Shown here in pieces: positions 28,641 through 40,285 of a stretch of 64,000 nt of DNA (its first letter is position 1; each line of letters opens with the position of its first letter). Source of the DNA: Linanthus parryae (Eukaryota; Streptophyta; Magnoliopsida; Ericales; Polemoniaceae); NCBI GenBank assembly GCA_023055425.1, contig JALGPY010000008.1, forward strand, positions 7,512,501 through 7,576,500. The letters are read 5' to 3'. The position numbers and the translations under genes were made by a program. The notes under the pieces were generated by a model, which made no database searches, was not told the origin of the DNA, and saw nothing but the letters and a program-made list of their open reading frames with translations.

Positions 28641-29685
28641 ATACGACTACTACTACTACTACTACTTACTACAGCGGAGAAAAAGAATTGTAGTGATTTT
28701 TTTGTAGGGTGCTTGCTTACTGGCATTATGTAGTATGAATGGAAATAAGGCTCTGCTTAATTAGTCGCTCTGTGTTGTTATTTGCTAAGAAATTTTATTG
28801 TACCAGATTTTTATCATATGACTGGACATATTTCTTTTCTATCCCTGCAATGAAGTGGCTGGTCTTTTTTTTTTTTTTTTACTGATGTTTGAAATGTTTT
28901 CTAATGTTTAGATATGATTTATCCTTTTTGTTAAATAAGATATATGTAAAAGAGGGAATCCATAGGACTGCCTGAACCCCCAAAATGTTCACTTGCAAGT
29001 GTCTGTTTTTCCAGTGTATCCATTTGTGATATGAATATCTTTTTAAGAAAATTGTGGAGTTAAATTCCAGTCTCATCACTTATTTTATATGAAAAATGTG
29101 TTTTTTTTACACTTCACGGATTCGATTCATGATATATCACGGATTTGATAAAATATTGACATAATTCTTTGCAATCCTTGTCGGTCATTGAGGAGATTGT
29201 TTTGGTGCAGTATGTATGGAAATTGTGAAAAACTAAGATTCCTTAGGCTTCACAAGGAATTTGAGCATGTATTTGGATTTGATTGGTTGTGGGATCGGGT
29301 TAAATTTTACTACAAAACCATGCTCGTGATTTGGATTGAGTGGAACATTGTATTTTAGCTCGAACGTTTCGTTCACAACCTAATAGATTTCAAATGACTA
29401 CTAAACAAATGAAAACTGTCGATTGTGTAGTTGATGTTTCCAACAATATTGAATTTGCTCGTGGGGTGATCATCGAAATAATAGAGATTTCATCAACGCT
29501 CTTTCTATTTCGATCCTAGTTTGTAGTAACTCAAACCGATGAAAAAAGTAGATTGATTCGAGACCTGAACTTGAGTTTTTGTTAGCTGTGCCTTCATCTA
29601 GAGTGTTGTAGCTTAAGGTCTTTTTGTTTAGCTTCTTATTTGCTTGACTTTATGGTGGTTTCTTTCAACTGTACTAAGTTGTTAT
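28641..29685. other. GR-derived 3' flank and spacer, repeat 1
   Basis: Copy of the sequence that follows the real GR stop codon (TTGCTAAGAAATTTTATTGT etc.), running into the spacer shared with the region before SPH1 (GTTAGCTGTGCCTTCAT near 29581). No gene seen. Repeat 2 has the equivalent at 36463-37500 and repeat 3 at 62872-64000. Confidence 0.7.
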
Positions 29686-30147
29686 TGTTAGAAAACGACG
29701 CGGAAGCACATGAGGGTGATGAGACAAAAGGATATACAATGAAGAACAACACGAGAACTAACGTGATTCATTAGTTTTAATTTTAGCTACCTCCACAATA
29801 AAAAAAAAAAATCAGTTTTATTGATGAGAAGTCAATACAATCAACCACACGATAGTAGTCTCCACCCTAAGTCTTTATATAGGCCTAGGATACTGACTTG
29901 TGCCCAAGAAACGAGTCAAAACATTCCAAAATTGAAAAAGGAAATAACGAAACCGCCCCAGCCTAGAGTGTTCGCATGAACACATGAAGTGTTCGCATGA
30001 ACATGTCCGCTCGGACATTTTTGGTGTTCGCACGAACAGAAACGGAAACTTCTCAATTCGCGCTTCGTTCTTGTTCCTTGCTTCGCTATTACTTTTCTGC
30101 TGCGTCTAAGAGTTTGTTAGGGGCTTTGAATCACCAAAAACATAACA
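29686..30147 (-). mobile_element. Solo LTR (462 bp), minus strand, repeat 1
   Basis: Bounded by TGTTAG...ATAACA and an imperfect 5-bp duplication (GTTAT/ATTAT); the uninterrupted site is seen in the SPH1 spacer near 23018. The TATATAAAG box reads on the minus strand near 29880. Near the other end are several TTCGCATGAA/TTCGCACGAA palindromes. Repeat 2 carries the same insertion at 37502-37959. Confidence 0.88.
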
Positions 30148-30203
30148 ATTATTGTGCGAGTAAGGTACATGTTCTCCACAAACCTTATTTTGCGAGTTGA
30201 GAG

Positions 30204-30786
30204 TAGGGATGGCAACGGGTCGGATCCGGATCGGATCAGGCTAGATCCGATCCAGATCCGACTAGGAGAAATGGGATCCAGATCCGATCCAGATCTGTTC
30301 GGATCATCACCGGATTCGGATCAGATCGGATCGGGTTTCATCCAGCTGATCCAAATCCGATCCGTAGATCCATATAATACGTGGTTGGATCGGATTCGGT
30401 TCGGATCCGACTTGGGTTTGCAATAAAATACAAAAAATAAAATAATAAATAAACACTATTTCATGCGCTAAGGCATGTTCGCAAGTTATGAAGCCTAAAA
30501 CACGACATAAATAGCTTTGTAGGTTGGAATTATTATTGTATTCTTCTTGAAAGTGAAAGTGGGGAGGTAATATGAATATATTTGTAAAGCACACATATAC
30601 GTCGGATCGGATCGGGTCGGAACCCGGTGGATCTGCCCTTAGATCCAAATCCAGATCCACATCCGATCGGATCTGGCTTTCCAGATCCAAATCCGATCCA
30701 TTTTCAATTGGATCGGATTCGGATCCGATCCATTCGGCCCGGATCGCTCGGATCACAGATCGGATCGGACCATATTGCCATCCCTA
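30204..30786. mobile_element. hAT MITE (583 bp), TAGGGATGGCAA ends, only in repeat 1
   Basis: Ends TAGGGATGGCAACGGGTCGG and the inverse of TAGGGATGGCAATATGGTCC, flanked by a perfect 8-bp duplication GTTGAGAG. Both arms are packed with GGATCCGATC/GGATCGGATC words, typical of subterminal transposase-binding repeats; the centre is AT-rich. The matching place in repeat 2 (near 38010) has a single GTTGAGAG and no insertion. Confidence 0.95.
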
Positions 30787-31259
30787 GTTGAGAGCCCGAT
30801 ACTTTAGTGAATGCATTGAATGCGACCCTAATATATGGCTAGGTTCTTTAAAAAATAGTTTATCGCAAGATTTATTGTTTGAGCTATTTATTCATTTGTA
30901 GTTTTTGACTACTCTTGATGGGCTAGGATTTTCATTAGACAAGAAACATATACATGCCTATAGACTTCAACAATCATTTAATGCTAAAAGGTCTCAAAAG
31001 TCATCCTTATGTAAGATGCATTCATTTATTATAAACTTATTCAACAATAACCGGGTTACTATTAGAAAAATTAATTATAAATGCAAAGACACTGTCACTT
31101 ACTATGATATTTGATGATTACTATAAGATGCATGAATAACTTATTCAACTTAATTTCTATAAGATGCATGAATTTTTATATAAGAGGCATGCATTCATTT
31201 ACTATGATATTTGATGATTCTTTCTTGATTTATAATGAAAAAAAATCGTTAAAAGGAAG

Positions 31260-31265
31260 TATAAA
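31260..31265 (+). promoter_or_regulatory. Putative TATA box of SPH2
   Basis: TATAAA in GTATAAATTCAAACCTCTC, 57-62 bases before the ATG, in the same place as for SPH1 and SPH3. Just upstream are repeated TAAGATGCATGAAT blocks and an RY-type GCATGCAT word. Confidence 0.6.
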
Positions 31266-31321
31266 TTCAAACCTCTCAAAACCAACATCCCAAGGACACC
31301 CTCAACGCAAAATCAGAGAGG

Positions 31322-31777
31322 ATGATGAAGCTGCCAGCTTCATCATTATCATTATTGTTCCTTGTTTTTCTCATTTTTGCTCCAAATGCTTATGGTAGAC
31401 ATCATGAAGCCAAAGAGGGCATCTTCGATTGGCCTTTCGTCAGTGTGACTGTTCGATCTGCTATCAACGACAGCCTTTTCGTGTCGGCTCATTGCAAGTC
31501 CGGAGACGATGACCTTGGAGCCAGGAAATTGTCTTACTACGGCGAACAATTTATTTGGACCTTTGAAGTCAACTTTCTTCATACTACATTATACTACTGT
31601 GATTTTGATTGGAACTCCAAGAAAACAGGTACAACTGTGTTCGATCGCAGAATAGAAAAACTTTGTTTTTTCAAGAATGACCCTGAGGAAGAATTCGTAG
31701 GTTGGGAAGTTCGCACCGACGGTTTGTACTTTAGATGCGGTGGAGGTGATATGACCTTTGTGCAAGGTTGGTCTTAA
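31322..31777 (+). CDS. S-protein homologue SPH2 (self-incompatibility S1 family), 151 aa, mosaic
   Basis: Secreted S1-family protein like SPH1: signal peptide about residues 5-25 (ends NAYG), mature start RHHEAKEGIFDWPF, four Cys in the family spacing, one NDS sequon, single exon. The sequence switches parent along its length. The N-terminus matches SPH3 (ten-residue RHHEAKE insert); residues about 38-75 match SPH1 (LFVSAHC, GARKLSYYGEQF); the next block matches SPH3 (WTFEVNFLHT, LYYCDFDWNSKK); the C-terminus matches SPH1 (GWEVRTDGLYFRCGGGDMTF). This pattern fits unequal crossing-over plus gene conversion. The 5' flank is nearly identical to that of SPH3, the 3' flank to that of SPH1. Frame fully open; probably functional, though expression cannot be judged. 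Confidence 0.93.
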   Translation: MMKLPASSLSLLFLVFLIFAPNAYGRHHEAKEGIFDWPFVSVTVRSAINDSLFVSAHCKSGDDDLGARKLSYYGEQFIWTFEVNFLHTTLYYCDFDWNSKKTGTTVFDRRIEKLCFFKNDPEEEFVGWEVRTDGLYFRCGGGDMTFVQGWS

Positions 31778-31985
31778 TAACGATATCGATCGATAATGTA
31801 AGTTCTTATAAAGTTAAAATATTATCACAACTGTTATCTATTGCTCTTTCCAACTTTTGTGTTTCTAATTGTTAGCGAACTAATAGAGAGAGAGAGAGAA
31901 TAGTATTGTAGATAATAGTAATAATACTGCAAGATCTTGGTTTTTACTTAAAAAAGATAAATAATTAATAAAATGTAGAACAATT

Positions 31986-32232
31986 GCTCTAGTGGCAAAC
32001 TCTGTCGCCCATAAATTAGCAAGAACTGGACTAGCTGAAAAGATGATGGGGCACCTTTATTTCGGATACCCCAGATTTCATTAGTATGGAGATGGCCCAT
32101 GACTTAAGTGGGCTGAGTTAAGTGTGGTAGCTGGCTTTGTATTCATAGTCCTTCTGCTTTTTTACCCCTACTTGGCTACTTGTATTGTTTTGCGGGTTGT
32201 GACGCCGAGTTTAATAGATGGGGTTTGGGCTA
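31986..32232 (+). mobile_element. 3' tail of a LINE (RNase H end) after SPH2
   Basis: Near-identical copy of the fragment after SPH1, in the same orientation, with the same NSVAHKL text. It was duplicated with the repeat unit rather than inserted anew. Confidence 0.6.
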
Positions 32233-32349
32233 AAGTCATTCACACAATTATTTCTTTGTGACAATTTACGAAAATTGTCTTGGAAAAGAGCATTAACGCC
32301 ATTCGCTTTATCCCATCACGTGACATTCATCATTGGTCTCATTTAACCA

Positions 32350-33092
32350 AAGTTTTTAAATCGGATCGGTCATCGAACCATTGGTTCATGGTCGGAACAG
32401 TGTTTAAATCGGTTCAATCGCACATTCATTTAATAATATATATTTATTATTTTTATATAAAAATAGTAAAAATAATAAAAAATAGCCAAAAAGATACTTG
32501 TATAGTCAACAACAATCTATTTTGAGGAAAGATAACCAACACACAATTATATGTACAAGTAATATAGAAATAAACATTTGCGAAAGATAAGTATTTTTGA
32601 ACATTTGATACAATAGTTGATTATGTACAACATTTATAATGTTTGAGAACACAAATATTGTAGTATAAGTTTCGTTTATTTTTTAGATCACTGGTACATG
32701 TTTGATTAAAGAGTGTAAAATATAAATTATGTTCACATTTTAATGTCACTTGTAGCATATTTAAAATAACCAAATAAAGAAGAAAAAAGGCTTGCTGGTA
32801 GATATAAAACGTTGAGATTTATTCTTTATATACAGTAAAATGTATGTTTCCAGCACAAATGTGTTGTTGGCCCACATGTTTAACTCCTACTGACCTAAAT
32901 CCCACTGTGGCCAAAATAGTTTTTCGGAATTAATTGAATACAAACCGGTTTTCAACCTGACCGGTTCGTCGGTTGGGCCGTAAACTGACCGGTTTTGACC
33001 GATTTCTGCATGCGCGGTCCGTTAGCCGAACCGGACCGGTCAATTACCGGTCTGACCGGTCGAACCGGTCCGATCTGGTTTTTAAAACTATG
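32350..33092. mobile_element. Mutator-like MITE, CCGG-rich family (743 bp), copy 2
   Basis: Same ends, length and flanking CATTTAACCA/CATTTAACTA as copy 1, with scattered substitutions. The shared insertion point shows it was duplicated with the repeat unit. Confidence 0.85.
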
Positions 33093-33724
33093 CATTTAAC
33101 TATATTTTCACGTGATGAGGTCTCATATGACTTTAAGGTTTGTTTGACGCTGTAAATAATTTGTGTAATTAGATTTTGACATTAAATTGAAACTGCGATA
33201 AATTTTCTGTAACAAGCGGCAAAATGTGAACACGTTTTAATTTTGCATTAAAGTTACAATATGTTTTTAACAACAAGTTGCCATTGAATTTAAGGTAATT
33301 GTATTTTATAATAATTATACTAGTTCATGAGTAGAGTAGTAGTCTTTCAGCATAACGACAACATAACAATACAACAATAGCCCCTTTTGGGACATTGTAT
33401 GAGAAGATTAACATGGTCCAGGCATAAGGGATGCCATAAGAAATGTTATTATTATTATTATTATTATCTTTTACTTTAACATTGCACATGATCCAATTTC
33501 AATCGCACAAGGAATCGGACACACGAGTTTACCACTTGTTTATGCAAGCTTAAATAATTATAAACTGCACCCACCAACAATGTTATTGCATTAAACTCAA
33601 GTTTTTTAAGTTATTATAGCATAGCTGTTAAAAGATACATGTATATTACGAGTCCATGACCATTCACTTGGCATGGGTGTGCTTTTGAAGTTGTGTTTCA
33701 AAACTGTGTATATTTTTGTCAACA

Positions 33725-33826
33725 AGCGTCAAGAGAAGACATGCTATGAAGCTTGTTGTTGATGCAAAGACATATAACGTTGTAGGAGCGTCGATGTGTG
33801 GACCAGATGCCCCTGAGATTATGCAG
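33725..33826 (+). pseudogene. Glutathione reductase exon-14 fragment, repeat 2
   Basis: Same broken exon as in repeat 1: acceptor AG lost to AA and a 1-base gain (GAAGACATG) that shifts the frame; the downstream [14 protein letters not shown] text is unchanged. The frame-shifting gain is shared, so it predates the repeat 1/2 duplication. Confidence 0.9.
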
Positions 33827-33901
33827 GTATATATTTGCTTCAATACTGTTTTCGTTAAAGTTGTTCAGGTCTTGAATCTATACCATTCACATGAGAAGAA
33901 T

Positions 33902-35022
33902 TGGCTATGTGTTTGCTTTAGGAGCACCTATTGTGAATTGAAAGGCTGCGCTACAGCCAACGGTGACTTTGTCTACCACGGAAGGGGAGTATATGGTTCT
34001 AATGGAAGCAGCAAATGAGGCAATTTAGATTAAGCCAATGGTCAATGATCTAGGGCTACTTCAAGATCAAGTGATAGTCTATTGTGAAAGCTTGATTACG
34101 ATTTGCTTGACCAAGGAACAGGTTCATCATGAAAGGACCAAGCATATCGACATCTGATATCATATTTTGAGAAGTGAAAGCGGGATCAAGGTGATGAAGT
34201 TGGGGACTGCTGACAACCCTGCAAATATGTTCACCAAGCCGGTTTCGGAGAGCAAGTTCCAGCATTGTCTGAAATTTCTCAATATCATGAGCCAGTGAGC
34301 CCTTTGGGGCATATCGGACTCGGCGTGGTCCGGTGAGTCTCCGTGACGGGAGACATCGGGAGGTAAGAAGACAAGCTTTCTTCGCAAGGAGGAGAATAAT
34401 TTGTTGCAGACGAGAGACTCTAAGTCAAGGTGGAGATTTGTTAGAAGTGCCTTGAAGATAGAAGAAACTCAAAGGAGCAACAAAGGTGAAGCCCCATGCC
34501 TCTTCGCACGAAAACGGGGAGGTCTTTGCACGAAGAGGTGTCCCAAGAAGCCAGGAGCTAAAAGTATTCGTATAACAGTGTGCTGTCGCAAAGCACGAAG
34601 GCTCTTTGCACGAAGACAGATAGGTCTTCGCACGAAGGAAACGTTGTCTTCGCACGAAGACATCCGGGAGGCGACAACTAAGAAAGGAAACTTACATTAT
34701 GGTATTGGGGCGGTTTCCGAGGGGTATAAATAGATCATTTGAGGTCCTAAATTGATATGTTAGCATTGTAATATGTTCTTCTTAATAGCACTAATATTAT
34801 TATAAAGTTATACAAGACTAATATTTACATATTTAACCGTATCAAATATGTAAATATTAGTCTTGTATAACTTCATACACTGAGAAATAATATTAGTGCT
34901 ATTACTTCTCAGTTGAATAAAGATCGTTCTTGTCCGTGGACGTAATAACCATACTTTGTCGAACCATGTAAATTGTGGTTTACTTATCGTTCGTGAGGTG
35001 TGAACGATCGTGAGAGTTTTAA
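33902..35022 (+). mobile_element. 3' piece of a Ty1/copia element: RNase H end plus LTR, repeat 2
   Basis: Duplicate of 26072-27192. The LTR starts at 34439 (TGTTAGAAGTGCC), carries the same TTCGCACGAA palindromes and the same hairpin insertion (about 34784-34903), and ends near 35022. Confidence 0.82.
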
Positions 35023-35692
35023 TATTTTAGTTCTGGATGTCTGCAAAGAAGATAGTATCCGTACAATATTGTGTGATGTAACCTGTTAGATCACACTATA
35101 TATAGTACATACCCATGAAGAACACCATCTTCATTGATCACACTTACAAGTTCATAGTTCCCAGTTCGAGTGAACTCTCCATTTAAGACCCAATTATGTA
35201 GGAAAGGAGAAGGCGAGGGAATCTTAGTTCTACGTCTTGCCTCTTCATGTAAATTGGTTAGCAAACCTGATATTTATTTTCAAATTTTTGTTTCTGGACC
35301 TCTGCAAAGAAGATAGTATCTGTACAATGCTCATGTTTCAAATGTTTAGTTTCCATAGTAGTTCACTTTGTCAACCACAATTCATTGCACAGAAGAAACT
35401 GAAATCTCAACCAAATATTATAATTATACTATGTAAACTACAGCCCGGTATAATTCCAGAATACGGTGAAATCAAGATTGCAAGTTTCACCATGCAAAAA
35501 TAAGCTCGAAATATTTTTTATATTATCATGAAACCTTAAAGCTAGGAAATTTTCAACCCGAAATAGGCCTTTTTGGCCGCTTAAATATGAGAATGATCGT
35601 AATCTGGGTGAAGACACCGAAATGATGCAATTTTGTGAAATTGTGAACATCATCAGTACATGGTGTCAAAAGGGCGGGCTCGTGGTAAGTAT

Positions 35693-36167
35693 TGTTAAAG
35701 TCAGTGACTTGCAATCAAATTTGGAAGCTTGTTCAAAGGAAAAGTCAAAGTCAGAGGGCGGTCTTGCTGCCAAAGCAATCTCTTAGAGATTGTTTTGTAC
35801 TGGGCCAATTAAGTCACCGCCACTTATGGGTATAAATAGGCATTATGCCTTTGGTAGTAATAGTCAGAACACACAAACGGGTAGAACTAAGAGCTCTTTG
35901 AGAGCTTCACTAGAGTGTGTGCGTGGGTGTTAATTCGGGTTGCCGCCGTGGCCACAACGGCCACGGCGTGCATTGTAATCGGGTTCTCTTTTCAATAAAA
36001 TATCTGATTCTGGACGTGGATTAGCTAGCGAGTTCGTTACGAATTCGTTAGTGAACCACGTTAAATATCTGTCTCGTTCTTGTTCCTCTTTCGTCGTTCT
36101 TGCTCGAATACCCACACGTTATAACAAACTGGTAACAAACCTCTGAAATAGGAGTTCTGTTACAACA
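35693..36167 (+). mobile_element. Solo LTR (475 bp), AGTAT duplication, repeat 2
   Basis: Duplicate of 27863-28337 with the same ends and AGTAT flanks. It differs in the loop of a GC hairpin near 35942-35970, where five bases are inverted relative to repeat 1. Confidence 0.9.
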
Positions 36168-36375
36168 AGTATGAAGCCAAGTCTTGAGTTCTCAGTTTCC
36201 AAACTGAGAATTAATGTTCACAGTTTCAAAAAAAGGACATCATTTCGTGTTTTCACTCAGATGAGGATTGTTTCTGTATTTAGGCAGCCAAAACAGAGAC
36301 CTATTATAGTGGGAAATGTGCTCCTCCTAGCGTGGTCGTATTTAAACTTTGTTTGTTTTTTTGTTTTTTTTTCAG

Positions 36376-36462
36376 GTGGGCATACATCCTTCTGCTGCAG
36401 AAGAGTTTGTGACCATGCGTTCAGTGACAAGGCGCGTTTCCAAGCCAAAGACAAATATTTAA
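36376..36462 (+). pseudogene. Glutathione reductase exon-16 copy, repeat 2
   Basis: Open 87-bp copy of the last GR exon, identical in product to the repeat 1 copy (ends TNI). The acceptor TTCAG is intact. The upstream exons needed for a working gene are absent or broken. Confidence 0.92.
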
Positions 36463-37501
36463 ATACGACGACTACTACTACTACTGCTTACTACAGCGGA
36501 GAAAAAGAATTGTAGTGATTTTTTTATAGGGTGCTTGCTTACTGGCATTATGTAGTATGAATGGAAATAAGGCTCTGCTTAATTAGACGCTTTGTGTTGT
36601 TATTTGCTAAGAAATTTTATTGTACCAGATTTTTATCATATGACTGGACATATTTCTTTTCTATCCCTGCAATGAAGTGGCTGGTCTTTTTCTTTTACTG
36701 ATGTTTGAAATGTTTTCTAATGTTTAGATATGATTTATCCTTTTTGTTAAATAAGATATATGTAAAAGAGGGAATCCATAGGACGGCCTGAACCCCCAAA
36801 ATGTTCACTTGCAAGTGTCTGTTTTTCCAGTGTATCCATTTGTGATATGAATATCTTTTTAAGAAAATTGTGGAGTTAAATTCCAGTCTCATCACTTATT
36901 TTATATGAAAAATGTGTTTTTTTACACTTCACGGATTCGATTCATGATATATCACGGATTTGATAAAATATTGACATAATTCTTTGCAATCCTTGTCGGT
37001 CATTGAGGAGATTGTTTTGGTGCAGTATGTATGGAAATTGTGAAAAACTAAGATTCCTTAGGCTTCGCAAGGAATTTGAGCATGTATTTGGATTTGATTG
37101 GTTGTGGGATCGGGTTAAATTTTACTACAAAACCATGCTCGTGATTTGGATTGAGTGGAACATTGTATTTTAGCTCGAACGTTTCGTTCACAACCTAATA
37201 GATTTCAAATGACTACTAAACAAATGAAAACTGTCGATTTGTGTAGTTGATGTTTCCAACAATATTGAATTTGCTCGTGGGGTGATCATCGAAATAATAG
37301 AGATTTCATCAACGCTCTTTCTATTTCGATCCTAGTTTGTAGTAACTCAAACCGATGAAAAAAGTAGATTGATTCGAGACCTGAACTTGAGTTTTTGTTA
37401 GCTGTGCCTTCATCTAGAGTGTTGTAGCTTAAGGTCTTTTTGTTTAGCTTCTTATTTGCTTGACTTTATGGTGGTTTATTTCAACTGTACTAAGTTGTTA
37501 T
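36463..37501. other. GR-derived 3' flank and spacer, repeat 2
   Basis: Near-identical to 28641-29685. No gene or new element seen. Confidence 0.7.
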
Positions 37502-37959
37502 TGTTAGAAAACGACGCGGAAGCACATGAGGGTGATGAGACAAAAGGATATACAATGAAGAACAACACGAGAACTAACGTGATTCATTAGTTTTTATGCT
37601 AGCTACCTCCACAATAAAAAAAATCAGTTTTATTGATGAGAAGTTAATACAATCAACCACACAATAGTAGTCTCCACCCTAAGTCTTTATATAGGCCTAG
37701 GATACTGACTTGTGCCCAAGAAACGAGTCAAAACATTCCAAAATTGAAAAAGGAAATAACGAAACCGCCCCAGCCTAGAGTGTTCGCATGAACACATGAA
37801 GTGTTCGCATGAACATGTCCGCTCGGACATTTTTGGTGTTCGCACGAACAGAAACGGAAACTTCTCAATTCGCGCTTCGTTCTTGTTCCTTGCTTCGCTA
37901 TTACTTTTCCGCTGCGTCTAAGAGTTTGTTAGGGGCTTTGAATCACCAAAAACATAACA
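37502..37959 (-). mobile_element. Solo LTR (458 bp), minus strand, repeat 2
   Basis: Duplicate of 29686-30147 at the same site, with the same ends, the same TATATAAAG box on the minus strand and the same TTCGCAYGAA palindromes. Confidence 0.88.
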
Positions 37960-38480
37960 ATTATTGTGCGAGTAAGGTACATGTTCTCCACAAACCTTAT
38001 TTTGCGAGTTGAGAGCCCGATACTTTAGTGAATGCATTGAATGCGACCCTAATATATGGCTAGGTTCTTTAAAAAATAGTTTATCGCAAGATTTATTGTT
38101 TGAGCTATTTATTCATTTGTAGTTTTTGACTACTCTTGATGGGCTAGGATTTTCATTAGACAAAAAACATATACATGCCTATAGACTTCAACAATCATTT
38201 AATGCTAAAAGGTCTCAAAAGTCATCCTTATGTAAGATGCATTCATTTATTATAAACTTATTCAACAATAACCGGGTTACTATTAGAAAAATTAATTATA
38301 AATGCAAAGACACTGTCACTTACTATGATATTTGATGATTACTATAAGATGCATGAATAACTTATTCAACTTAATTTCTATAAGATGCATGAATTTTTAT
38401 ATAAGAGGCATGCATTCATTTACTATGATATGTGATGATTCTTTCTTGATTTATAATGAAAAAAAATCGTTAAAAGGAAG

Positions 38481-38486
38481 TATAAA
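38481..38486 (+). promoter_or_regulatory. Putative TATA box of SPH3
   Basis: TATAAA in GTATAAATTCAAACCTCTC, 57-62 bases before the ATG; context conserved with SPH1 and SPH2. Confidence 0.6.
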
Positions 38487-38542
38487 TTCAAACCTCTCAA
38501 AACCAACATCCCAAGGACATCCTCAACGCAAAATCAGAGAGG

Positions 38543-38995
38543 ATGATGAAGCTGCCATTTTCATCATTATCATTATTGTTCCTTGTTTTTCTCATTTTTG
38601 CTCCAAATGCTTATGGTAGACATCATGAAGCCAAAGAGGGCATCTTCGATTGGCCTTTTATCACTGTGACTGTTCGATCAGCTATCAACGACAGCCTTCT
38701 CGTGTCGGCTCATTGCAAGTCCGGAGACGATGACCTTGGACCTAGGCAATTCTCTTACGGCCAACAATTTGATTGGACCTTTGAAGTCAACTTTCTTCAT
38801 ACTAAATTATACTACTGTGATTTTGATTGGAACTCCAAGAAAACAGGTACAACTGTGTTCGATCGCAGAATAGAAAAACTCTGTTTTTTTAAGAATGACC
38901 CTGGAGAAGAATATGCAAATTGGGAAGTTCGTACCGACGGTTTGTACTTTAGTTGTGGAGGCCCTTCTACGACCTTTGTGCAAGGTTGGTCTTAA
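38543..38995 (+). CDS. S-protein homologue SPH3 (self-incompatibility S1 family), 150 aa
   Basis: Secreted S1-family protein: signal peptide about residues 5-25 (ends NAYG), mature start RHHEAKEGIFDWPF, four Cys, NDS sequon, single exon. It differs from SPH1/SPH2 in two patches: residues about 70-80 (LGPRQFSYGQQF, one residue shorter) and the C-terminus (EEYANWEVRTDGLYFSCGG, then PSTTFVQGWS). These patches flank the conserved core, as expected for surface loops of the S1 beta-sandwich, but that is inference. The 5' flank is nearly identical to that of SPH2. The 3' flank differs: it lacks the CCGG-rich MITE and has the LINE tail inverted. Confidence 0.93.
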   Translation: MMKLPFSSLSLLFLVFLIFAPNAYGRHHEAKEGIFDWPFITVTVRSAINDSLLVSAHCKSGDDDLGPRQFSYGQQFDWTFEVNFLHTKLYYCDFDWNSKKTGTTVFDRRIEKLCFFKNDPGEEYANWEVRTDGLYFSCGGPSTTFVQGWS

Positions 38996-39194
38996 TGATG
39001 ATATCGATCGATAATGTAAGTTCTTATAAAGTTAAATTATTGTCGCATTATCCGTCTCTCTTTCCAACTTTTGGTGTTTATGATTGTTATTGAACCAATG
39101 CAGAAACAATAGTATTTTAAATAGTAATAATACTACAAATTCTTGAGTTTTACTAAAAAATATAAATAATTAATAATAAGTGGATTACTGTTTT

Positions 39195-39452
39195 TTGAAC
39201 CTAATATGTAAGGCGGCATAAACCCCATCCATTAAACTCGGACTCCCAACCAAAAAAAACAGAAAAACTACCATCCCAAAAAAACAGAACGACCACAGAA
39301 TACAAAGCCACCTACCACACCTAACTCAGCCCACTTACTTCATGGGCCATCTCCATCCCAATAAAATTTGGGGGATCTGAAATAAAGGTGCCCCATCGTC
39401 TTTGAGCTAGTCCAGTTCTTGCCAATTTATGCACGACAGAGTTTGCTAGTAG
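39195..39452 (-). mobile_element. LINE tail (RNase H end) after SPH3, opposite orientation
   Basis: The minus strand reads ANSVVHKLARTGLAQRRWGT, then FISDPPNFIGMEMAHEVSGL, the same LINE end as after SPH1 and SPH2 but inverted and without the internal stop. The left flank (AATAATTAATAA...AAGT) and the right flank (TTTCTTTGTGACAATTTA region) are shared with the other copies. Confidence 0.65.
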
Positions 39453-40285
39453 AGTAATTGACAGATAACTCTTGCACAAATTACACTAAACTTACTTACC
39501 GTTTGACATTTGTTACTGAAATTATCATTTATTATGGATACCCTACTTACAGCTTAATATTCTTACGGCTTAAAAATTGATGTCAATATTTACAAATCAC
39601 CTACGATGTTGGAAAGAGCATTAACGTTATTCACCCAATTTATTCTTTGTGACAATTTATGGAAGTTGTCTTTGAAAGAGCATTAACGCCATTCGCTTTA
39701 CCCCATCACGTGTGACGTGACATCATCATTTGTCCCATTTAACTATATGACTTTAAGGTTTCTCTCAGGTCATAAAGAATATGCGTAGTTAGATTTTGAC
39801 GTTAACTGCAGTAATTTTTTTTTGTAACAAATGACAATCTGTAAACATGTTTTAATTTTGCATTAAAATTACAATAAATTTTTAGCAAGTTGCCATTGAA
39901 TTTGTTAGAAAGTAGATTCAAATTTTTCTAATAAGAAGAAAACAGAAGTGAAGAATAACACAAAAAAAGATAAATCAAACTTATAGAATAAAAGCCACCT
40001 AGTACGGAGATGATTTGAAGGACAGTCTCGTATAACAACGATCTCCATAAAGCATTATTCGCCCCCCACAGTTGGTGCGTCTTTGTGAAATACTACAAGG
40101 CGAATTGCTTTCCAGAGGTGGGTTTGGTATGACTTTTTGGATTTTTAAGTCGACTTTTAAATTGTAAAAAAGTCTGTGACAAAAAAGCTAATAAAAAAAG
40201 TTGTGTGAGTTTAGTAAATTGTGCTGTAAAAAAGTTCATAATGTGATAATTTTTTTGTTTAGTGAAGATTACCGATTTACCTTAA

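Noticed and set aside
30154..30756. Frames rich in Asp/Ser/Arg (SDPDRIRLDP type)
   Set aside because: They translate the GGATCCGATC repeats of the hAT MITE.
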